In this document: in pieces, positions 1 to 7,696 of the stretch
How the letters are laid out: the number at the start of each line of letters is the position of its first letter
How positions within the stretch are numbered: position 1 is the stretch's first letter
NCBI GenBank assembly: GCA_041651175.1
Contig: JBAZJT010000013.1
Span: 21,769 to 85,768, forward strand
DNA: 64,000 nt
Source of the DNA: Elusimicrobiales bacterium
Lineage (GTDB): Bacteria > Elusimicrobiota > Elusimicrobia > Elusimicrobiales > Elusimicrobiaceae
Direction: 5' to 3'
Program-made: the position numbers and the translations under genes
The notes under the pieces: model-generated
Databases searched by the model: none
Told to the model about the DNA's origin: nothing
What the model saw: only the letters and a program-made list of their open reading frames with translations

Positions 1-366
1 GTTGCTGTCGGTTGCATAACCGGTCTCGCAGAAGCGGACGGTGTACGGCCCGTAGCCGGCGGTGGAGCCGGTTCTGAACAGCGTGGTGCTCCAGCTGATT
101 TCGTCCTGTGTCATGTCGCCGACGCTGAAGTACTTGGGCGCGGGGAAGTTGATGTCAAGTTTGTCAACCGCGTCGCTGTAGACGGCCAGACGGCTGTGAT
201 ACCTCTCCTGCGCAGAGCGCACGGCGGAGAGATAGTTGAACGATTCGCCCGCTTTTGACCTTTCAACTGCCTGGCGGAAGCGCGGTACGCCGAAGGCGGC
301 CAGAACGCCGATGATGACGATAACGACCGCCAATTCAACTAGTGTGAAGCCACGTTTGTTATTCAT
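1..366 (-). CDS. Type IV pilin-like protein (pseudopilin), C-terminus cut by window edge
   Basis: The reading frame begins MNNKRGFTLVELAVVIVIIG, a textbook class III prepilin signal: a short basic leader, Gly6-Phe7 peptidase cleavage site, Glu at position 5 of the mature protein and a long hydrophobic helix. 122 codons are visible and the frame is open at base 1, so the globular C-terminal domain is incomplete. The start at 366 is supported by an upstream AAGGAGAAAGGG Shine-Dalgarno. Such proteins assemble into type IV pili or type II secretion pseudopili after PilD processing and N-methylation. One cysteine lies near the visible end; a disulfide partner would be outside the window. No pilus assembly genes are visible here, so pilin versus pseudopilin cannot be decided. 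Confidence 0.93.
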   Translation of the reverse strand, partial: MNNKRGFTLVELAVVIVIIGVLAAFGVPRFRQAVERSKAGESFNYLSAVRSAQERYHSRLAVYSDAVDKLDINFPAPKYFSVGDMTQDEISWSTTLFRTGSTAGYGPYTVRFCETGYATDSN

Positions 367-428
367 AACTGTACCCTTTCTCCTTAGCTATTTAGGTGCA
401 GGCGCCCTAACAGGGCCTTCCTGTCTAA

Positions 429-457
429 AGTATAGCCTAAGGAAGGCTGTATAGTAA
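429..457 (-). promoter_or_regulatory. Possible promoter of the pilin gene with spacer palindrome
   Basis: On the minus strand a TATACT -10 (429-434) follows TTACTA (452-457) with a 17-base spacer; the -35 matches the consensus only partly. The spacer contains the interrupted palindrome AGCCT-N4-AGGCT, a possible operator. The leader to the pilin start is about 60 bases. Inference from sequence only. Confidence 0.35.
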
Positions 458-488
458 GATTTTTTTGCGCAACTTTTGCGTAACGTTG

Positions 489-1211
489 CTATTCCAGAGC
501 CCTGTCAATGGCGGCTTGCGTCAGCGGGGCCATGGCCGCGTATCCTGCGGCATTGGGGTGTACTCCGTCGTTTGAGTATTCCGCTTTCAGCAGGCCATTA
601 TTGTCTTTGAGTGCGTTGAAAAAATCCAGATACACAAAGCCCCGCGTTTTGCAGTATTGCTCCAGCCAGGTATTAAGCCCGCGCAGCTTGTTCAGCGGGC
701 AGAACAAAGTCATGGCCCGGTTTTTTGGGTCATAATTGTTCACCGGCAGGACGGAGGCGAAAATCACCCGGATTCCGTTGGCGCGCGCTATGTCGGCCAT
801 GGAAATGTAGCTGCCCTCTACGTCGGTTGCGGGAATATAGCCGCCGACTATATCGTTGGTTCCTCCGAGAATGACCACTGCCGCCGGTTTCAGCGCCACC
901 ACGTCCTGATGAAACCGCGCCAGCATCTGCGCGGTAACCTGTCCGCCTATGCCGCGCCCTATGTAGGGTTTTCCCGGGAAGTATCCGGCCAGAGGCCAGT
1001 TGTCGGTAATGGAGTCTCCCATGAATATGACGCGCTTTTCACCGGGGGCCGGAGGCTTCAGGCCGGCATTGGCCTTCCGGTAGCGGGACAATTGGCTGAA
1101 ATCGCCGTGAATTGCAAGCCATTTATCAAGCGGTTCCGGCTTGCGCGAGCATGCGGCCGCGCATAGCGCGGCGCACAGCGCGGCGGCGGCCAGGCGCGGA
1201 TTACCGGCCAT
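489..1211 (-). CDS. SGNH/GDSL-family hydrolase, probable lipoprotein
   Basis: 240 residues with the SGNH blocks in order: block I FMGDSITDNW (nucleophile Ser in GDS), Gly in VGRGIGG, block III GGTND, block V DGVHPN with the catalytic Asp and His. The N-terminus is hydrophobic and ends in AAAC, an acceptable though not ideal lipobox, so a membrane-anchored periplasmic esterase is likely. Families of this type deacetylate or deacylate glycans and lipids. It is the last gene of the mannose operon and its ATG overlaps the end of manC by 11 bases, so it is probably translationally coupled. A role in trimming acetyl groups on the mannosylated product is plausible but is inference. Confidence 0.85.
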   Translation of the reverse strand: MAGNPRLAAAALCAALCAAACSRKPEPLDKWLAIHGDFSQLSRYRKANAGLKPPAPGEKRVIFMGDSITDNWPLAGYFPGKPYIGRGIGGQVTAQMLARFHQDVVALKPAAVVILGGTNDIVGGYIPATDVEGSYISMADIARANGIRVIFASVLPVNNYDPKNRAMTLFCPLNKLRGLNTWLEQYCKTRGFVYLDFFNALKDNNGLLKAEYSNDGVHPNAAGYAAMAPLTQAAIDRALE

Positions 1212-2580
1212 AATCGTCCTCCAGGCGGATGATGTCGTCCTCGCCCAGATAGCAGCCGGACTGGACCTCTATTATGGTGGCAGGGCTTTTTGCGCGGTTC
1301 CTGACGCAATGCACCGTGCCCGCGGGGATGTCTATGGAATTGTGGCGCGAAAGTTTCAGCACTTCCGAGGCTTTGGTTACTTCGGCTTCGCCGTCTATGA
1401 GCGTCCAGTGTTCGGAGCGTTTTCGGTGGAATTGCAGGCTTATTCTCTGTCCGGGGTCTATGACCAGCCGCTTCACCTTGTAGTTGCGGGATTCTTCAAG
1501 AAGGGTGTATGACCCCCAGGGGCGGCGCACGGTCAGATGCTCCGCCGCCTGGCTGCGGTTTTTGCCCTTCAGCTCGTCCACGATGCCGCGCACCTCCTGG
1601 GTGCGCGCGAGTGGGCAGGCCAGCACCGCGTCCGGCGTTTCTATAAGCGCGGTATCCCTGAGGCCTATGGCCGACACCAGCCGTCCCTCGCCGTGTATAA
1701 GGCAGCCGGAGCAGCCCCGCGCCAGCACTTCCCCGCGTATGACGTTGCCGTTCTTGTCTTTTTCTGAAATCTGGTAGAGGCTGGCCCAGCTTCCCACATC
1801 GCTCCAGCCGATATCGCAGGGGATTACGCGCACAAGCCCGGATTTCTCCATAACGCCGTAGTCTATGGAGACGGACGGCATGCGCCTGAATATGCCCGCC
1901 AGCGCCTGCCTGCCGAAATCCTGCGCCGCGGCTTGGTCAAGCAGTTCATGCACTTCTGGCAAATGCCTTTTAATTTCGTCCAGAATGACGCTTGCCCTGA
2001 ACACGAATATCCCGCAATTCCACAGGTATCGCCCGGATTTGACATAGGAGGCGGCCGTCTTGTAATCCGGTTTCTCCACAAAACGCAGCGCGGGCAGCGG
2101 CCCGCCCTGCCTGCGCGAGGGGGGGAATTGTATATAGCCGTAGCCGGTTTCCGGGCGGGTGGGCTTGATGCCGAGCGTTACGATTTTTCCGCGCCTTGCC
2201 TCGGCAGCGGCGGATTTCATGGCCTTGGCGAAGGCTTTGCGGTCGGTTATTATATGGTCGGACGGAAGGACCGCCAGAACCGGGTCTTTGCCGCCGCGCA
2301 TGGCGTATTTGGCGGCAAGGCCGATGGCGGGGGCGGTATTCCTGCCCTCCGGCTCCACGATAAGGCTGTAGGGTTTGAGCAGATGATGCGCCGCGCCCTG
2401 CGCGTGTTCGCGGTTGACTACGGCTATTATATCGTTCGCCAGGGGGGCGATGCGCTCCGCCGTGTCCTCAAAAAGCGATTTGCCGCCCAGAATGTTTATG
2501 AATTGTTTCGGGAAAAGCTGCCTGCTCAGCGGCCACAGCCGGGTGCCGCTGCCGCCCGCCAGTATGACGGCTGTTACCAT
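1201..2580 (-). CDS. manC: Mannose-1-phosphate guanylyltransferase / mannose-6-phosphate isomerase (bifunctional type)
   Basis: 459 residues. The N-terminal nucleotidyltransferase domain starts with GGSGTRLWPLSR, the pyrophosphorylase signature, and contains FVEKP and LPSDH. The C-terminal domain is a type II PMI cupin: RPWGSY, ISLQFHRKRSEHW and IPAGTVHCVRN supply the metal-binding His/Glu pattern. It would convert fructose-6-P to mannose-6-P and Man-1-P to GDP-mannose in the cytoplasm; the intervening phosphomannomutase is not in the window. The length is normal for ManC/AlgA/CpsB. The start overlaps the end of the GT2 gene by 7 bases. Neighbouring GT2 and GT-C enzymes give the GDP-mannose an obvious local use. 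Confidence 0.93.
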   Translation of the reverse strand: MVTAVILAGGSGTRLWPLSRQLFPKQFINILGGKSLFEDTAERIAPLANDIIAVVNREHAQGAAHHLLKPYSLIVEPEGRNTAPAIGLAAKYAMRGGKDPVLAVLPSDHIITDRKAFAKAMKSAAAEARRGKIVTLGIKPTRPETGYGYIQFPPSRRQGGPLPALRFVEKPDYKTAASYVKSGRYLWNCGIFVFRASVILDEIKRHLPEVHELLDQAAAQDFGRQALAGIFRRMPSVSIDYGVMEKSGLVRVIPCDIGWSDVGSWASLYQISEKDKNGNVIRGEVLARGCSGCLIHGEGRLVSAIGLRDTALIETPDAVLACPLARTQEVRGIVDELKGKNRSQAAEHLTVRRPWGSYTLLEESRNYKVKRLVIDPGQRISLQFHRKRSEHWTLIDGEAEVTKASEVLKLSRHNSIDIPAGTVHCVRNRAKSPATIIEVQSGCYLGEDDIIRLEDDYGR

Positions 2581-3353
2581 AGCCCTGCCAGCCGCAGAAT
2601 TTTGCCTGCGGCGGCCAGCAAAAACAGCCCCAGCGCGACAAGCAGCAGGATGAAATTGACCCGTCCCATGGAAAGTTCGCCAAGCCCTGCGGCGGCCTGC
2701 CAGGCGACCTTGAGGCTTATTTTGCTCTCCCCCGCGGTGCGCGGCCTGAATACGTATCCGGCCTCCGTTACCACGGTCCCATCGGGCAGGTTTTGCAGAA
2801 TGTCCATCAGGATTTTGAAGCCTTTGGGTTTGAGCGCGGGCCTGGCCTTTTCAAAAGCCGCGCGCTCCACTATGAAAAAACCGCTCATCAGGTCGGTGGA
2901 ACGGCGTTTTAGCAGCATTCCCGCCAGGCGGTTTGCGGTCTGGCTTATCAGAAGCCGGGTTGTGTTCCAGCCGGAAATCCCGCCGCCTTCGGTGTAGCGC
3001 GAGGCTATCACCAGCCCCGCCCCCGCCCGCGCTTTTTCCAGCATCGCGGGCAGGATTTTCTCGTCATGCTGCAAATCGGCGTCCATCACCGCCAGGTATT
3101 TGCCGGAGGCGGCGGCGAAGCCGTCCATCACGGCGGGGTATAGCCCCCTGTCCGTTGTGCGGCGCAAAACTTTAAGATTGGGATATTGCGCGGCAAGCTC
3201 CTGCGCCTTCCGCCAGGTGAGGTCCGGCGAATCGTCGTCGGCCACTATGATTTCGTGCGGGGCCGCGCCCAGCGCGGCGGTTATGCGGGAAACCGCCTCG
3301 GCGATGTTTTCCGCTTCGTTGTATGTGGGAAGCACCACGGTGATTTCAGTCAT
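2574..3353 (-). CDS. GT2 glycosyltransferase, dolichyl/polyprenyl-phosphate mannosyltransferase-like
   Basis: 259 residues. The order VVLPTYNEAENI, a DDDSPDLT nucleotide-binding segment, MDADLQHDE (DxD metal motif) and IASRYTEGG is that of the DPM1/polyprenyl-P-mannose synthase group. A single hydrophobic helix at the C-terminus (about residues 230-250) replaces the longer membrane domain of some relatives. Expected reaction: GDP-mannose plus polyprenyl phosphate to polyprenyl-P-mannose on the cytoplasmic face. The gene sits between a GT-C transferase, which would use that lipid donor, and ManC, which makes GDP-mannose. It overlaps the GT-C gene by ATGA. The sugar is inferred from context and could be another hexose. 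Confidence 0.87.
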   Translation of the reverse strand: MTEITVVLPTYNEAENIAEAVSRITAALGAAPHEIIVADDDSPDLTWRKAQELAAQYPNLKVLRRTTDRGLYPAVMDGFAAASGKYLAVMDADLQHDEKILPAMLEKARAGAGLVIASRYTEGGGISGWNTTRLLISQTANRLAGMLLKRRSTDLMSGFFIVERAAFEKARPALKPKGFKILMDILQNLPDGTVVTEAGYVFRPRTAGESKISLKVAWQAAAGLGELSMGRVNFILLLVALGLFLLAAAGKILRLAGLW

Positions 3354-4870
3354 CTTATATAAGGCGCCTCATCGCATACGTAACAGTAGTTTCCGTCAAA
3401 CCGTTTTGCCGTGTCGCAGGGCCAGTTTTCCGCTTTATACATAAATTCCAGCGGCATGGCGATGAACGGGTCGCCTCCGAAGCGGCAGATTTTGTCATTT
3501 TTCATTTTTTGGGCCAGCCAGTCAACGCTCATCATGCGGGCGGAAGTTTCGCCGTGCCAGCCCTGCCGGAACTGGAAAGGCTTTCTTATCCGGGGTTCCA
3601 GCAGTTCCCTGCCCGAGACGAAAAATATCCCTGCCAGGCCCAGCGCCAGAAAAATCCGCATCCTGCCGCCGGAACGGCGCAGAAATTCCGGCAGAAATGC
3701 CGCCCCCGCCAGCGCGAACAGGAAAAAATTGATTATATAGTAGCGCATTGAATTGGTGTTCCTGAAAGCAGTGAATGTTGCCATATAGCCGGCAAGCAGT
3801 ATCGCCGCCAGCAGTTTTGAATCCTCGTTTTCCGATTTCAGCGCGGCTATCGCCCCCGCCAGGACCGCCCCCGTAACCACCGCCGCCCAGATAAGCAGCG
3901 CGGCAGCGGCAATGACGCCCAACTCCAGCGAGAACAGCCTTCTGAACACGTTATAGCCGGACACCAGCCCCAGAAACGCCGTCGCATGAAACCACAGCCA
4001 GGCCAGCAGGCCGGCGGCGGCCAGCACCTGCGGCCCCTTCCGTGTCGGCGGCAGCGCGGCGGCTATGAACATAAGCGCGCGGGAGAGTCCGCCCGCCTGT
4101 TTGTGATATATATGCGCGGCCAGCGCGGTCAGCGCCGGCAGGCCGAAAAATACCGCCAGCATGGCGTTTTTGTGCGCCAGCCAGAACCCGTCCGTGATGA
4201 ATTTTTTGCACAGCAGCAATGTTCCCGCGCAGGCCAGATTTGCCAGCGCGGCGGGCAGCAGCGCGCCGAATTTAACATTGCCCGTGCCGAAAGACCAGAC
4301 CAGTATCCCGAATACCAGCGCGAAAGGCAGCGAGAGGAATATTATATGGTTGAGCGTGCCTATGCAGCTTGCGTAAATCAGGACCGCGGTAGCGGCAAGG
4401 CAGCGCTTTGTTGTCAGTCGCCATGCGGATATAATAACCGCCGCCGCCAGAAAGTTATTCAGCGCGCACACCTCCCAGGCGATTCGCGATTCAAAAGGGA
4501 AAAACGGCAAAGCCAGCAGCAGCGCGCCCAGAACCAGAAGCGATTCCATCCCCATCGTCAAAGCGACGAAAAATGCCATCGCCCCGGCGGCTGCCGTGTT
4601 AAGCGCGGCTCCCGCCAGCCGCAGCGAGAATACCGACGGCCCCGCCCAGCCGAATACTTTCGCCGCCAGCCAGGCGTGAAACGGCCCCGTGTACCAGTTC
4701 ATCCCGTGCGGCGAGGCGAGGCCGGAGTGCCGGATTTCCATGGCGCGCAGCCCCGTCCATGCCTCGTCCGCGCTGAAGCCGGGGACGGAGCCGAGTTTGA
4801 AAAATATCAGCGCGCCCGCCGCAACGGCGAACACCGCCGCCGCAACAGCCGCTTTTATTGAGGATTTCAT
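3350..4870 (-). CDS. Polytopic GT-C type glycosyltransferase (PMT/ArnT-like)
   Basis: 506 residues, mostly hydrophobic with around a dozen membrane segments. After the first segment comes the loop GFSADEAWTGLRAMEI, with the acidic Asp-Glu pair that GT-C enzymes of the PMT/ArnT class carry in their first extracytoplasmic loop. The C-terminus is a short periplasmic tail with several Cys (WPCDTAKRF, NYCYVCDEAP). These enzymes take a sugar from a polyprenyl-phosphate carrier and transfer it outside the membrane to protein, lipid A or glycan. It is the first gene of the mannose operon. The acceptor cannot be told from sequence. Confidence 0.8.
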   Translation of the reverse strand: MKSSIKAAVAAAVFAVAAGALIFFKLGSVPGFSADEAWTGLRAMEIRHSGLASPHGMNWYTGPFHAWLAAKVFGWAGPSVFSLRLAGAALNTAAAGAMAFFVALTMGMESLLVLGALLLALPFFPFESRIAWEVCALNNFLAAAVIISAWRLTTKRCLAATAVLIYASCIGTLNHIIFLSLPFALVFGILVWSFGTGNVKFGALLPAALANLACAGTLLLCKKFITDGFWLAHKNAMLAVFFGLPALTALAAHIYHKQAGGLSRALMFIAAALPPTRKGPQVLAAAGLLAWLWFHATAFLGLVSGYNVFRRLFSLELGVIAAAALLIWAAVVTGAVLAGAIAALKSENEDSKLLAAILLAGYMATFTAFRNTNSMRYYIINFFLFALAGAAFLPEFLRRSGGRMRIFLALGLAGIFFVSGRELLEPRIRKPFQFRQGWHGETSARMMSVDWLAQKMKNDKICRFGGDPFIAMPLEFMYKAENWPCDTAKRFDGNYCYVCDEAPYIR

Positions 4871-4968
4871 CTAAAACCATTTTATCATTTTGCCTGCGGA
4901 AAGTTTTAAGCGTCCCGCGCGTATATTATATGCGGGGCGACGAAATCGCCCCCCGGAAAAGGAGAGGT

Positions 4969-5283
4969 ATGAAACTTAACAAGACAATGTTTGTATCCGT
5001 CATCGCAACCCTGGTGTTTGCGGTTGCGCAGATAAAATCTTCCGCGCAAATGCCGGGGGAGACGCTGCTGGTGAATGTTACCGCCGAAGCAGTCGGAACA
5101 AATGCCGCCAAAATCACGGCGGAAGTTTATGAGGGCGGCGCGCCGCTGGGCAAGCCGGCGGCTTTTCTGTCCGAAGGCCAGAGGGCGGAGATGACTCTCA
5201 GAAGCGGCGCGGGCGGCGATATCGTTGTCAGATTTACTGCGCCTGCCGCGGGAAAATACGGGGTTTCAGTCAGCAGAAAATGA
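4969..5283 (+). CDS. Small exported protein of unknown function
   Basis: 104 residues. The ATG at 4969 follows AAGGAGAGG at good spacing; a longer frame from 4858 has no such site and would cross the intergenic region. Residues 1-26 form a signal peptide (KLNKTMFVSVIATLVFAVAQ) with a likely cut after SSA. The mature part resembles a single beta-rich domain (ITAEVYEGG, DIVVRFTAPAAGKYGVSV), like the bacterial pre-peptidase or Ig-type modules, but no family is recognised. It stands alone between the divergent mannose operon and the sigma factor gene, with a strong hairpin just after its stop. Confidence 0.75.
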   Translation: MKLNKTMFVSVIATLVFAVAQIKSSAQMPGETLLVNVTAEAVGTNAAKITAEVYEGGAPLGKPAAFLSEGQRAEMTLRSGAGGDIVVRFTAPAAGKYGVSVSRK

Positions 5284-5286
5284 GCG

Positions 5287-5330
5287 CATATTCCCGCGCC
5301 GGGGATAATTTACTCCCGGCGCGGAATATG
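5287..5330 (+). terminator. Strong hairpin between the exported protein and the sigma factor gene
   Basis: Two nearly perfect arms (CATATTCCCGCGCCGGGG and its partner CTCCCGGCGCGGAATATG, one bulge) flank a short AT loop. No U-tract follows (TATTATTG), so it could be a factor-assisted terminator, a processing site or an mRNA-stabilising end rather than a classical intrinsic terminator. Confidence 0.55.
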
Positions 5331-5350
5331 TATTATTGTGCGGAGGCTGC

Positions 5351-5959
5351 ATGGCTACAGACGCGACGGTTTGCGATGATAACGAAATGGTGTCGGATAT
5401 TCTGGCGGGCGAGAGCGCGTCTTTCAGGCGCATTGTGGAGAAATATCAGAAACCGCTCTATGACCTTGCTTTTCGCATGACCGGCAATGTTGAAGATGCT
5501 CAGGATATCCTGCAAACTTCTTTCATAAAAATGTATTCCAGCCTGAAGGATTATGACGCGCTGCGTTCCTTTCGCAACTGGGCTTATACCATTGTGCTGA
5601 ATCAGACGCGCAGCCATCTGCGCCGCAAGGCGTTGCTGAGATTTTTACCCTTTTCAGGCGGAGGTGAGGAGGAAAGCGGGGAGCTTGATATTGCCGATAA
5701 TTCGCAGAATACTGAAAACGCTGTTGCATGGCGGCAGTTGCTGCGTGATCTGGAAAAAAATTTGCTGAAGCTGCCGCCGGAACTGCGCGAGCCGTTCATA
5801 CTGTACCACTTCCATAATATCACCGTGGAGAATATGGCGGCGCAGCTTGGAATTTCCCGCAATGCCGTGCATATACGCTTGTCGCGCGCGCGGACGGCTC
5901 TTTTCAAAAACATGCCCGCGCTGGCGTCAAGTCATGGAGGCGTCTATGAAACCAGATAA
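5351..5959 (+). CDS. ECF-type RNA polymerase sigma factor
   Basis: About 202 residues. Region 2 is clear: FRRIVEKYQKPLYDLAFRMTG, VEDAQDILQTSFIKMYSSL, FRNWAYTIVLNQTRSHLRRK (DNA-melting and -10 recognition). Region 4 is LPPELREPFILYHFHNITVENMAA followed by the helix-turn-helix LGISRNAVHIRLSRARTALFK. I start it at 5351, where CGGAGG lies five bases upstream, rather than at 5336. The next gene begins 14 bases inside this one and encodes a one-span membrane protein, the usual arrangement of sigma and anti-sigma factors. Target promoters are unknown; autoregulation would be expected. Confidence 0.93.
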   Translation: MATDATVCDDNEMVSDILAGESASFRRIVEKYQKPLYDLAFRMTGNVEDAQDILQTSFIKMYSSLKDYDALRSFRNWAYTIVLNQTRSHLRRKALLRFLPFSGGGEEESGELDIADNSQNTENAVAWRQLLRDLEKNLLKLPPELREPFILYHFHNITVENMAAQLGISRNAVHIRLSRARTALFKNMPALASSHGGVYETR

Positions 5960-6497
5960 CGCGGAATTGGAAAAGGTGTTTATGGAATTTTGCAAAGACG
6001 CGCCAATGCATGAGCCGCGTCCGGCCTGGCCTGAAATTGCCGATAAGCTTTGCAACGGCGCAAGGCGCGGTTTCGCGCCGCGTTTTGCGCCCGCATTGTG
6101 CGTTGCTGCGGCATGTCTGCTTCTTTTGTTTGCGCTTCCGCAAGTGCGCGCCGCCGCCGGCGAGATAATGCGCAGGCTGCTGTCGGTGAGGTATTCGCTG
6201 GTTATGGGCGGGTACAGGACAGACGGGGCGCTGCTGTTCCCAGACGGCGCGGAAAAAGTTGTAAGGACGCCGCATGGGAAAACAGTGATGAGGATGGAGC
6301 CTATGGGGGACAATGCCGTGCTTATCAGCGCGAAAGTCTATGACGCGCGCGGCAATATCGTGTCCAGCCCGAAACTGGCCTCGCTCAAAAATGTTGAGGC
6401 TGCCATGACAGTTTGCCCCGGTTCCGGCAAACCATGCTTCACTCTTTCCATAACGCCGGAGGACACGCAATCATACAAAGTCCGCGTCGTAAAATAG
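5946..6497 (+). CDS. Probable anti-sigma factor (single-span membrane protein)
   Basis: 183 residues, ATG at 5946 preceded by GGAGG and overlapping the sigma gene by 14 bases. Residues 1-45 are cytoplasmic and helical (DNAELEKVFMEFCKDAP), a hydrophobic helix spans about 46-65 (ALCVAAACLLLLFALPQV), and the remainder is an extracytoplasmic domain with two Cys (VCPGSGKPCF). There is no HxxxCxxC zinc motif, so it is not a ZAS-type factor. Its role is inferred from position and topology; no anti-sigma family is recognised. Confidence 0.6.
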   Translation: MKPDNAELEKVFMEFCKDAPMHEPRPAWPEIADKLCNGARRGFAPRFAPALCVAAACLLLLFALPQVRAAAGEIMRRLLSVRYSLVMGGYRTDGALLFPDGAEKVVRTPHGKTVMRMEPMGDNAVLISAKVYDARGNIVSSPKLASLKNVEAAMTVCPGSGKPCFTLSITPEDTQSYKVRVVK

Positions 6498-6510
6498 CTA
6501 TAATCAATAA

Positions 6511-7179
6511 ATGAGCGAAAGCGGCATTTGTCTTGAGGGGCGGGGGCTTTGCAAAGTCTACGGCGAAGGCACGGCCGCCGCGCGGGTGTTTGAAAATATC
6601 TCCGTCTCCGTGCGGCGGGCGGAGTTCATGGTATTATTCGGGCCTTCCGGCTCCGGCAAATCCACCCTGCTCAATATCATCGGCCTGCTGGACAAGCCCT
6701 CCGCCGGAGCGGTTATTATGGACGGGGAGGATGCGCTCCTTCTGGACGAGACTGACAAGGCCGCGCTGCGCGCGCGCAAAATAGGTTTTGTTTTCCAGTT
6801 TGATTCCCTGCTGCCGGAATTCACGCTGCTTGAAAATGTGGAGATGCCCGCCGTGCTTGGCGGCGCGGCCCGCCCCGCCAAATCGCTGGAATTGCTTGGC
6901 AAATTCGGCCTTGCGGGGCTGGCGGCGCGTTTCCCGGCCCAGCTTTCCGGCGGGGAGCGTCAGCGCGGGGCCATAGCGCGCGCCCTGCGCAACGGCCCCG
7001 CCATAATCCTGGCCGACGAGCCCACCGGCAACCTGGACGCCGAAAACGCCCGCGCGGTCTTTGAGGATTTGCGCCGCCTCGCGCGCGAAGGCGCGGCGGT
7101 GGTGATGGCCACCCATAACCCCGACGCCGCCAAATACGGCGATACGGTTTTAACCCTCTCCGGCGGCAGGCTGGCGTGA
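6511..7179 (+). CDS. ABC transporter ATP-binding protein, LolD/MacB type
   Basis: 222 residues with Walker A GPSGSGKST, the Q-loop in FVFQFDSLLPEFT, signature LSGGERQRGAIARAL, Walker B IILADEPTGNLD and the switch His in MATHN. The ENVEMPAVL segment and EPTGNLD are typical of the LolD/MacB/FtsE group, which works with FtsX-like permeases in lipoprotein release or export. No permease gene lies in this operon, so the partner must be elsewhere. The gene starts 14 bases after the putative anti-sigma gene and ends one base before mcsA, so it is likely co-transcribed with both. Confidence 0.88.
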   Translation: MSESGICLEGRGLCKVYGEGTAAARVFENISVSVRRAEFMVLFGPSGSGKSTLLNIIGLLDKPSAGAVIMDGEDALLLDETDKAALRARKIGFVFQFDSLLPEFTLLENVEMPAVLGGAARPAKSLELLGKFGLAGLAARFPAQLSGGERQRGAIARALRNGPAIILADEPTGNLDAENARAVFEDLRRLAREGAAVVMATHNPDAAKYGDTVLTLSGGRLA

Positions 7180-7180
7180 T

Positions 7181-7696
7181 ATGCTCTGCCGCCGCTGCCG
7201 CAAAAAAGAAGCCGCTTTCGTAATAAGAGCCGCCGTCCGCAAAAAACTCACCGATATCGCGCTGTGCCGGGACTGTCTTTTTCTCAAGGAAAAGGAGCTG
7301 GGGCTGGAGCGCGGCACCCTCTCCTACTACGCCGCGCCGCTGCGCGGCGCGGAATACGCGCGCTCCGCGCCCGCCTCGCGGCGGGATTTGCGGCTTAAAT
7401 GCCCCGGCTGCGGGCTTTTGTACCCGCAGTTCCGGGAAAGCGGGGAGTTGGGCTGCCCGCGCTGCTATAACGCATTCCGCCCGCAACTGGAGTATTATTT
7501 CAAACGGCTTTGCGGCGCGCCGCGCCATCCGGTAAAGCCGTACGCCGGGCCGGGGGGCGGCGATTTCTCGCTTGACGGCGGGGCGGTGCAGTCCGCATTG
7601 CAGTCCGCCGTCCGGCACGAGGATTACGAGCGCGCCGCCAAATTGCGCGACATAATGGGCGCTTTCCGAAAACACGGGAGGCGGCGTGAGAATTGA
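7181..7696 (+). CDS. mcsA: McsA-like protein: zinc-binding, UVR motif
   Basis: 171 residues. Four CxxC pairs (CRRC, CRDC, CPGC, CPRC) in the first two thirds form the zinc-binding fold of McsA. The C-terminal helix LQSAVRHEDYERAAKLRDIMGAF is a UvrB/UvrC (UVR) motif. In Firmicutes McsA activates the arginine kinase McsB and links it to CtsR and ClpC. Here it overlaps the mcsB-like gene by 11 bases, the expected pairing, but clpC and ctsR are not adjacent. All eight zinc Cys are present, unlike its partner, whose active site is degenerate. Confidence 0.87.
   Translation: MLCRRCRKKEAAFVIRAAVRKKLTDIALCRDCLFLKEKELGLERGTLSYYAAPLRGAEYARSAPASRRDLRLKCPGCGLLYPQFRESGELGCPRCYNAFRPQLEYYFKRLCGAPRHPVKPYAGPGGGDFSLDGGAVQSALQSAVRHEDYERAAKLRDIMGAFRKHGRRREN

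Noticed and set aside
367..488. Terminator for the mannose operon at the TTGCGCAA / TTGCGT inverted repeat
   Set aside because: On the minus strand the stem is followed by an A-run, not a U-run, so it does not fit an intrinsic terminator for that operon.
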